Assembly (NCBI RefSeq): GCF_013393325.1
Contig: NZ_QJRC01000104.1
Location: forward strand, 1-64,000
Length of the DNA: 64,000 nucleotides
From: Pseudomonas hunanensis
GTDB taxonomy: Bacteria > Pseudomonadota > Gammaproteobacteria > Pseudomonadales > Pseudomonadaceae
Reading direction: 5' to 3'
Of the stretch, positions 58,815 to 64,000 are shown piece by piece. Below the pieces are notes generated by a model. That model searched no databases. It saw only the letters and a program-made list of their open reading frames with translations, and was not told where the DNA came from. Both the position numbers and the translations under genes were made by a program. The stretch's first letter is position 1; each line of letters opens with the position of its first letter.

Positions 58815-59407
58815 ACCTGCTCCCACAAGTCGCGGATGTCCTTGCCGGCAATATGGATGATCAGCATGCTCAGCGCGGCCAGGGCCAGCAGGCCGATACC
58901 GGGGATTACATCGAGCAACCCCGCCAGTTTGATCACCGCCACCATCGCCCCCAGCAGGCACACCTCCAGCATGCTCCACGGTCGCAGGCTTTCCAGGCCA
59001 CGCATGCACAGGGCAAAACCGGGGGCACGCTGGCCGGCCAAGGCAAAACTCAACACCCAGCACAACAAGGCAATCTGCAACAGCGGTGCGAAGATGATCG
59101 ACAACGCCATGACCAAGGCGATGAAGGTGATACTGCCGTGGCTGAGGATCTGCACCGCGTCCCACAACGTCGCCGAATGGGTTAGCCCCTGCATCCCGAT
59201 GGTCATGACCGGGTAAGCATTGGCAAATACCAGCAGGACGCCACCGGTCACACTCAACGCCAGCCGCTGCTCGATGGTGAGCGACGTATGCCGGTACAGC
59301 ACGCCGCCACAGCACGGGCACAGGGCACGCTGGTGCTTGAGCAATGGCACACGCTGGTACACCGTGTCGCAGTATTCGCAAATGATCAGATCTTGGGGCT
59401 GGGTCAT
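58811..59407 (-). CDS. pqiA: PqiA-domain membrane protein, first half
   Basis: 198 residues. Zinc-ribbon pairs CEYC and CPCC, then four membrane segments (LALSVTGGVLLVFANAYPVMTIG first). Heads the operon. The split from the second domain is clean, with its own ATG and overlap, so this is two genes rather than a frameshift. Confidence 0.88.
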   Translation of the reverse strand: MTQPQDLIICEYCDTVYQRVPLLKHQRALCPCCGGVLYRHTSLTIEQRLALSVTGGVLLVFANAYPVMTIGMQGLTHSATLWDAVQILSHGSITFIALVMALSIIFAPLLQIALLCWVLSFALAGQRAPGFALCMRGLESLRPWSMLEVCLLGAMVAVIKLAGLLDVIPGIGLLALAALSMLIIHIAGKDIRDLWEQV

Positions 59408-59499
59408 GTTGGTTCCCACGGATAGACCTGCAGGCAGCACCTACGTCAGCAAGCCTAGACGGGAAAAGCGCAATGCGTCAGCGGGTGTGCCCATCGTCG

Positions 59500-59532
59500 C
59501 TAACCTCCGGGCAACGGCTGCCCGGAGGTTAG
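59500..59532 (-). terminator. Strong hairpin after the CxxCH protein gene
   Basis: CTAACCTCCGGGCA and its exact inverted copy form a 14-bp perfect stem with a 5-base loop, eight bases beyond the stop of the minus-strand gene. No T-run follows. Confidence 0.7.
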
Positions 59533-59539
59533 CCCAGCG

Positions 59540-60886
59540 CTACTCGAGCAACTGCTCCAGGCTTGGATCACGCATTACACGCTGCACGGGCTGCTGTGCG
59601 GCTCTGCCCGGCGCCGACATCTTCAACTTCATGCTGGCCACTTTGGCGCAGGCATTGCTGCCGTCCGCATAGATACCGCTCATGTCGCACTTCCACTGGT
59701 AGAAGTTCACCAGGCCACCCGACATCTGCAAGCTGTAGTCGGTACTTTGCGTACCTGGGGTGAAGGCGTGCCCCGCCGGGATGTTCTGGAACCATTTCAT
59801 CCACTCGGCGGAGCCCGGTTTCGGTGGGTTTTTCTGGAACAATGGGTTCATGATCGCCACCTGCGGCGCCTCGGCGGTGGCGTGGCAGCTCAGGCAGGAG
59901 CTGTTGGGGTTGTCCACCGGCCCATTGAGTCGACCGTTCCAACCCAAGTGGGTAGGCGGCAGTTCACGGGTATCGGCGTTGATGGCGGTCTGTTGCAGTG
60001 CCTTGTTGATACGGGTCTGGGTGGGCTGTGGGTTGGTGTACTCATTGCTGGTCACCTGAGGGTCGTTGCCCCACATGACGCCCACCGGCACCAGGTTGTC
60101 CCAGCTGGCCTTGCCGCTCATGGCCCCGTTGTACTGGAAGGTACCGAAGATCCACCCGGTTTCGGCAATACGCGTGTCGCGCACGGCTACGTCCATCTGG
60201 ATCAACGCCACGTCCTTGAGCTTGCGGTTGGCCGAGGTGAACGTGTCTGTGATATAGCCCTGCCACAGCACCGGGTTGGCCAGAAACGGCACCGTGCTGC
60301 GGTCGATGTCGGCGAACAGCGCCTTGCACACCACCGTGCCGTTGGCAAAGCTGTTGGGTTGGGCGGTATGGCTCGGGTCTGGGTTGTTCGGGTCCTTCCA
60401 GACTTGCCCAATGGTGTAGGCGCCAATGTCGTTATAAATCCCCACGGCATAGGTTTGACCGGTGGCCGTCTGCGTGCTGGCCAGTTGCTTGACCTGAATC
60501 TGCGCCTCCTTGGTCAGCCCGTGTATGCCCTCACGCCCCAGCGGGCCGTAATGCTGCCACGGCATGTGGTACCACTGCCGAACCTTGTTGTGCTGCACAT
60601 ACCAGTCAGCCTCGACGTTGCCCTCCAGGCAATAGCGCTTCGCAGCCTCCATGTACGGGCGCCATGTCTCGAAGTTGTTGTCGCGCTTGGCAGGCAACTT
60701 GCCGAAGAACGCCGGCACGCCATTGGGCGGTGACGTCGGATAGTTTTGGCTGAGGGTAAATTTGGTCCCTTCGTAACTGTCGGGTGGCGCGTAGCCATAG
60801 TCCGGGTAGGTACCGGCCTGTGCGGCGAGGCTGTACAGGGTGGCCGTCATGGCCAGTGTGGCAAGTGTTCCTTGGGGCTGGTTCAT
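59540..60886 (-). CDS. Secreted protein with one CxxCH haem-binding motif
   Basis: 448 residues. Signal peptide with cleavage near AQA-GTY (about residue 24). A single haem c motif lies at C331-x2-C334-H335 (SSCLSCHATAE). A Met- or His-rich axial-ligand region is not obvious. The body has no recognised domain but is Trp/Tyr- and Asn-rich like periplasmic enzymes. AAGGAG precedes the ATG. It stands alone, so any electron partner must be elsewhere; I regard it as a mono-haem cytochrome of unknown role. Confidence 0.75.
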   Translation of the reverse strand: MNQPQGTLATLAMTATLYSLAAQAGTYPDYGYAPPDSYEGTKFTLSQNYPTSPPNGVPAFFGKLPAKRDNNFETWRPYMEAAKRYCLEGNVEADWYVQHNKVRQWYHMPWQHYGPLGREGIHGLTKEAQIQVKQLASTQTATGQTYAVGIYNDIGAYTIGQVWKDPNNPDPSHTAQPNSFANGTVVCKALFADIDRSTVPFLANPVLWQGYITDTFTSANRKLKDVALIQMDVAVRDTRIAETGWIFGTFQYNGAMSGKASWDNLVPVGVMWGNDPQVTSNEYTNPQPTQTRINKALQQTAINADTRELPPTHLGWNGRLNGPVDNPNSSCLSCHATAEAPQVAIMNPLFQKNPPKPGSAEWMKWFQNIPAGHAFTPGTQSTDYSLQMSGGLVNFYQWKCDMSGIYADGSNACAKVASMKLKMSAPGRAAQQPVQRVMRDPSLEQLLE

Positions 60887-61314
60887 CGATGATCTCCTTG
60901 ATCGGCTGCACTCCTGGCATCGACAGGGCGCGTGCCCATGGCGGATGCAGGGACTCCTTTATTGTTTTTGGGCCGAGTTCGCCCGAACGCGGCCGGCTGT
61001 CACGGGTGAGTGAATGGCGTGTGGCGCACCTCCCTGCCGGCTTTTTGCCGAGCGAACGCGTACATCCCAGGCCGTTTGGCCAGGGTTGATCGAAAGCGTG
61101 TGTAAACGGAGTGTGCGCAGGGGGGTATGCGGGCTGTGCCGCGTGTCGACTCCTGTCGAGCGCTTGCCGTTCTTCCTTGCTATCAGGTGTAGGCGAAACG
61201 GCAAAAACTGCCAGCCGTTTGGCATGCCGAGCCGATTTCCGGTCGTTTTGCCTATCACCGTCTTACCGCCGAACTATTCTGTGAAGCGGGCTTTCCGCCC
61301 AGTGGAGGTGTGCC
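60887..61314. other. 428-base stretch without a gene
   Basis: Divergent promoter space between the CxxCH protein and the glycine-zipper protein. I see only short dyads (TCGAC-TCCT-GTCGA at 61146-61159 and AAACGGC-N11-GCCGTTT at 61196-61220). No good open frame with ribosome site, RNA gene or sigma-54 site was found. Confidence 0.5.
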
Positions 61315-61788
61315 ATGCGTACGTTCACGTGGAGTTACTTGCTGCTACTGCTGTGCGCGGCATCGGCGGCCCAGGCGCAGTCGGTGGTGCCGCTCAAGGG
61401 CCAGAGCAGCCAGCAGATGCAACTGGATATCAACGATTGCAATACCGTCGCCAGCAATGCCGCGAACAGCACGGCGACGTCCAGCGACCCGCATGTCGGT
61501 GGCCGGGTACGCGGTGCGGCCGCGGGTGCCGCCGCCGGCGCGGTAGGCGCGCAGGTACGCGGCAACCAGCACGACGAGCTGTATGACCGGGTAGGTGACG
61601 ACGCCAAGCAGCAGTACCGGCAGAACCGTGCCGGCGAAGTGGCCGCCGCCGGTGCCGCGGTCGGAGGCATGCGCCAGCGTCAGGACCGGCGTCAGGACAG
61701 GCGCAGCCAGGACCAGGCAAAAACCCAGGCCCATGCCAGCGCCTACAGCGGCTGCCTGCAGGGGCGCGGCTATCAGGTCAACCCCTGA
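61315..61788 (+). CDS. Glycine-zipper outer envelope protein
   Basis: 157 residues. Signal peptide to AQA (about residue 22). The middle contains a glycine-zipper stretch (GRVRGAAAGAAAGAVGAQVRG) of the YMGG/YtfJ-type, then a very polar Arg/Gln-rich tail with two cysteines (NDCNTVA and YSGCLQG). Envelope-associated by family; function unknown. GGAGG precedes the ATG. Confidence 0.8.
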   Translation: MRTFTWSYLLLLLCAASAAQAQSVVPLKGQSSQQMQLDINDCNTVASNAANSTATSSDPHVGGRVRGAAAGAAAGAVGAQVRGNQHDELYDRVGDDAKQQYRQNRAGEVAAAGAAVGGMRQRQDRRQDRRSQDQAKTQAHASAYSGCLQGRGYQVNP

Positions 61789-61836
61789 GCAACCGGCACG
61801 CCATGCCCCTGCCGGTGAGGCATGGCGTGCTCAGCT

Positions 61837-62742
61837 TCAGAACTTCGCCAGTTCTTCCCGACAAAACTCCACGAACAACTGCGCAGGCTTGGTCAGCTGC
61901 ACGCGCTTCAACCACGCCGCAGCCAGCCCAGAAAGCGCCACTGGCTCGGTAATGTCCAGCATTGCCAAGCGCTGCCCGTCGTAGGTGTACTCCGTGTGCG
62001 GCCGTGTGACCAGCAACGAAAAACCAAAGCCCTGCCCGACCATGCCGCGCACCATCTCGATCGACGGCGAGCTGAAGACGATGTTTGGCGTCAGCCCCAT
62101 TTCGTTGAACAGGCTGACGAAATAGGTGCGGCTGGGGGCCACGTCCAGCAAGATCATCGGCTCCGGGCACAGGTCGCGCAGCGACACCTGGGCCTGGCCG
62201 GCAAAGCGGTGGTTTTCCGGCAGCAGCACATAAGGCTTTTGCGGTGGCATCAACGGCTCGGCCTCGATGGTGCCATCCAGGTCGTGGTCATAGAGAAACG
62301 CCAGGTCGAAGGTACCGGCGGTCAGGCCCTGGATCAGGTCCTGCTGCTCGCCGTCGCGCAGGCGGATATCCACGCCAGGGTAACGTTGACGAAAGCCGGC
62401 GATCAAACGAGGCAGGTACAACGGTGCCACGGTTTCGAAACAGCCGATATCGATCTGCCCAGCCACGGTGTCGTTGTCGGCCAGGGCGTTCTGCTCGAAC
62501 TCGTGGGCCATCTGCAGCAGCGCTCGGGTCTTGGCGTAGAAGCGCTTGCCGCTGGGCGTCAGCGACACGCCTTGGGCGTGGTGGCGGATGAACAGTTGCA
62601 CGCCGAAGCTTTCTTCCAGGCTCTTGATGGCGGTGGAAATGGACGGCTGGGCGATGTACAGCTGGCGCGAGGCCTCGGCAACGCTGCCAGCCTCCACGGT
62701 GGTAACGAAGTACTTGAGTTGTCGCAGGGTATAAGCAGCCAC
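61837..62742 (-). CDS. LysR-family regulator (GTG start)
   Basis: 301 residues from the GTG with AAAGAGG upstream. Helix-turn-helix YTLRQLKYFVTTVEAGSVAEAS, AQPSISTAIKSLEESFG; effector domain complete. No divergent metabolic gene adjoins it within the window. The nearest gene is the small two-cysteine peptide gene on the same strand. Confidence 0.85.
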   Translation of the reverse strand: MAAYTLRQLKYFVTTVEAGSVAEASRQLYIAQPSISTAIKSLEESFGVQLFIRHHAQGVSLTPSGKRFYAKTRALLQMAHEFEQNALADNDTVAGQIDIGCFETVAPLYLPRLIAGFRQRYPGVDIRLRDGEQQDLIQGLTAGTFDLAFLYDHDLDGTIEAEPLMPPQKPYVLLPENHRFAGQAQVSLRDLCPEPMILLDVAPSRTYFVSLFNEMGLTPNIVFSSPSIEMVRGMVGQGFGFSLLVTRPHTEYTYDGQRLAMLDITEPVALSGLAAAWLKRVQLTKPAQLFVEFCREELAKF

Positions 62743-62858
62743 GGGCACCTCTTTGACGCCTGTCGGCGCTGGGATCATGCCTGACACTTTACCTCCCGCG
62801 AACGCAAAGTGGGGGCTGGGTGATGAAGGATTTACCTATGGCTTGAGCAGGTTTTTGT

Positions 62859-62881
62859 GGGGGGGGGGTGCCCTGCACCCC
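62859..62881 (-). terminator. Hairpin next to a ten-G homopolymer
   Basis: GGGGTGC-CCT-GCACCCC (62865-62881) is preceded on the plus strand by G's that make a run of ten (62859-62868). On the minus strand it lies just after the small peptide gene stop. Confidence 0.45.
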
Positions 62882-62892
62882 TCAACGTCGGT

Positions 62893-63075
62893 TCACTCGA
62901 ACGACGCTATCATCACGCAGTCGTCACCTACCATCTTGTAGCCTGCCTCGCATTGCAATCCCACGGAAGTGGTGACACTCCGCTTGCGCCTGGAAAGGCT
63001 TTCCGGTTGTTGAGCATTGTCCTCTAGCGACGCTTCAGAGGTATCGGGCAGTTGATCCATGGGTTCTTCTTGCAT
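62893..63075 (-). CDS. 60-residue peptide with two C-terminal cysteines
   Basis: 60 residues from the ATG with GGAG nine bases upstream. The N-terminal half is acidic (EEP...EDN), a basic patch SRRKRS follows (28-33), and the C-terminal segment has C42 and C53 (QCEAGYKMVGDDC). No signal peptide. The leader-plus-core look, with a basic patch between, resembles a processed peptide, but no maturation enzyme lies nearby. Not recognised. Confidence 0.55.
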   Translation of the reverse strand: MQEEPMDQLPDTSEASLEDNAQQPESLSRRKRSVTTSVGLQCEAGYKMVGDDCVMIASFE

Positions 63076-63239
63076 GGTGTTCACTCCTGGTTTGAATTGT
63101 GTTGCCCGAACAACTTAAATGCTGGCGTCTGCACCAACCCATTTGGAAACACCCTCACGGCAGGCCCACAGCGAACTGGTTAAATACCCCCAAACGTCTT
63201 TACTGATACCCAACGGCATCAGGAACACGGTGTACGCCT

Positions 63240-63626
63240 ATGAAGATCGTGGTCACCAGCATTCTCGTCGACGACCAGGCCAAGGCTCTGGCCTTCTACC
63301 ACTACGTACTCGGTTTCGAGCCCAGGCACGACATCCCCATGGGCCGGCACCGCTGGTTGACCCTGACTTCGCCCAATGACCCCAACGGCGTCGAGCTGCT
63401 GCTGGAACCCGACGCGCACCCGGCCGCCAAAACCTACAAGGCCGCGCTCAAGCAGGACGGTATTCCCGCCACCTCGTTCGGCGTACGTGACATCCAGGCC
63501 GAATACACCCGGCTGTGCGCGGCGGGCGTGCAGTTTACCCAACCACCCACCAACATGGGCCCCGTCACGGTGGCCGTGTTCGATGACACCTGTGGCAACT
63601 TGATCCAGATCGCCCAGAAACACTGA
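63240..63626 (+). CDS. VOC (glyoxalase/extradiol dioxygenase-like) family protein
   Basis: 128 residues, one complete beta-alpha-beta-beta-beta set: KIVVTSILVDDQAKALAFYHYVLGF at the start and VAVFDDTCGNLIQIAQ at the end. Possible metal residues are a Glu in GVELLLEP and an acidic residue near the end, but the first His is not obvious. Function unknown. The ribosome site is weak. Confidence 0.8.
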   Translation: MKIVVTSILVDDQAKALAFYHYVLGFEPRHDIPMGRHRWLTLTSPNDPNGVELLLEPDAHPAAKTYKAALKQDGIPATSFGVRDIQAEYTRLCAAGVQFTQPPTNMGPVTVAVFDDTCGNLIQIAQKH

Positions 63627-63662
63627 AAGCCCCCAACCTAAGCGCACCAATAAGGAAAACAG

Positions 63663-64000
63663 ATGCGCCACGAATTCCGCGAAGTCCTCAACGACCTGGT
63701 CGATTACTTCCTGCTTGGCGATATCCAGTTGCTAGAGCGCTTCAAGCAGGAGCACGAGCTACCGGACGACCTGGCCTACGCCTTCACTCACGACGACAGC
63801 GGCGACAAAGCGGTGCGCGAAGGCATCGTGCTGCCGCTGGCCGGGGTCGACAACCTGCCCTATCGCATCCTGTTCACCCTTGATGGCTACACACCGGCCC
63901 TGCGCGAAGCCGGCAGCCGCCTGAAACATCGGCGCAATGGCTATGTGCTGCGCGTCGAGCACGGTGCTGTGATGCTCTATACCTGGCGCATCCTGCAGCA
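63663..64000 (+). CDS. Hypothetical protein, cut by the right edge
   Basis: The first 112 residues of an open frame. AAGGAAAA precedes the ATG. The start is hydrophilic with helical N terminus (MRHEFREVLNDLVDYFLLGDI). It follows the VOC gene by 36 bases and may be co-transcribed. Not recognised. Confidence 0.6.
   Translation, partial: MRHEFREVLNDLVDYFLLGDIQLLERFKQEHELPDDLAYAFTHDDSGDKAVREGIVLPLAGVDNLPYRILFTLDGYTPALREAGSRLKHRRNGYVLRVEHGAVMLYTWRILQ

Noticed and set aside
58170..59407. pqiA as a frameshifted pseudogene
   Set aside because: Each half has its own zinc ribbon, start codon and coupling overlap; two-gene PqiA is common in pseudomonads.
61196..61240. Sigma-54 promoter near TTTGGCATGCC before the glycine-zipper gene
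   Set aside because: No GC doublet occurs at the required 10-base distance from the GG.
62859..62868. Phase-variable homopolymer inside a gene
   Set aside because: The ten-G run lies outside any coding region, so slippage would not switch a reading frame.
1..64000. tRNA or rRNA genes, CRISPR arrays, insertion sequences, integrases
   Set aside because: None could be found by reading both strands; repeats seen are short REP-like hairpins only.

Overview
The window looks like a chromosomal segment of a fluorescent pseudomonad of the Pseudomonas putida group. The evidence is the high GC content with strong third-position GC bias, the typical putida-style hairpin repeats (CGCGGGC-TT-GCCCGCG and the 'gtaggagcagcc' pairs), and the gene content: CioAB-type oxidase, PqiAB/MCE system, DUF2986 and DUF934 proteins, and many LysR-regulated catabolic islands. 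No rRNA, tRNA, CRISPR array, prophage or insertion sequence was seen. This attribution is inference from content, not a database match.

Layout. 1-2.4 kb: the 3' end of a VasX/BTH_I2691-like type VI secretion effector, a DUF6708 membrane protein and a PAAR tip protein, tightly packed. 2.7-9.0 kb: an ACS-family MFS transporter, a TIM-barrel enzyme, a Gfo/Idh/MocA dehydrogenase, an IclR regulator and a ketosteroid-dehydrogenase-like flavoprotein; four copies of a GAAC-N3-GTTC-like box tie these into one probable IclR regulon. 9.0-14.6 kb: a sigma-54-driven operon (benzaldehyde-type dehydrogenase, aryl-alcohol-type dehydrogenase, MetA/SphA-type porin) followed by its likely enhancer-binding protein. 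The promoter has an intact -24/-12 element and two perfect TGTTCA-N5-TGAACA upstream sites. 14.6-17.5 kb: a large membrane HD-GYP c-di-GMP phosphodiesterase.

17.7-24.9 kb: an amine-catabolism island (LuxR-type regulator, class III aminotransferase, PuuC-like aldehyde dehydrogenase; divergent APC permease and a ketoglutarate-semialdehyde-type dehydrogenase). 25-33 kb: a phosphonate island with a LysR regulator divergent from phnD-phnC-phnE, an iron-type alcohol dehydrogenase, an organophosphate-antiporter-like MFS carrier, a second LysR regulator and phosphonoacetaldehyde hydrolase (phnX). It has no phnW aminotransferase, which suggests a substrate other than 2-aminoethylphosphonate, possibly 2-hydroxyethylphosphonate. 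33-36 kb: 8-oxoguanine deaminase and an NCS2 purine permease. 36-41.4 kb: SDR with a short LysR, a GNAT acetyltransferase and a sulfonate/nitrate-type ABC importer.

41.5-50.4 kb: an orphan AT-richer gene, haem oxygenase, cytochrome bd-type oxidase (CioBA), DUF934 plus a DUF2849-sulfite reductase fusion with a divergent MocR regulator, and two small proteins. 50.5-56 kb: CptA-like phosphoethanolamine transferase, TetR plus DHA2 exporter, and a second MFS transporter that overlaps the exporter gene tail to tail, with a large inverted repeat in its promoter. 56-59.4 kb: pqiA (split in two)-pqiB-pqiC. 59.5-64 kb: a secreted CxxCH protein, a glycine-zipper protein, a LysR regulator, a 60-residue two-cysteine peptide, a VOC protein and a truncated hypothetical gene at the right edge.
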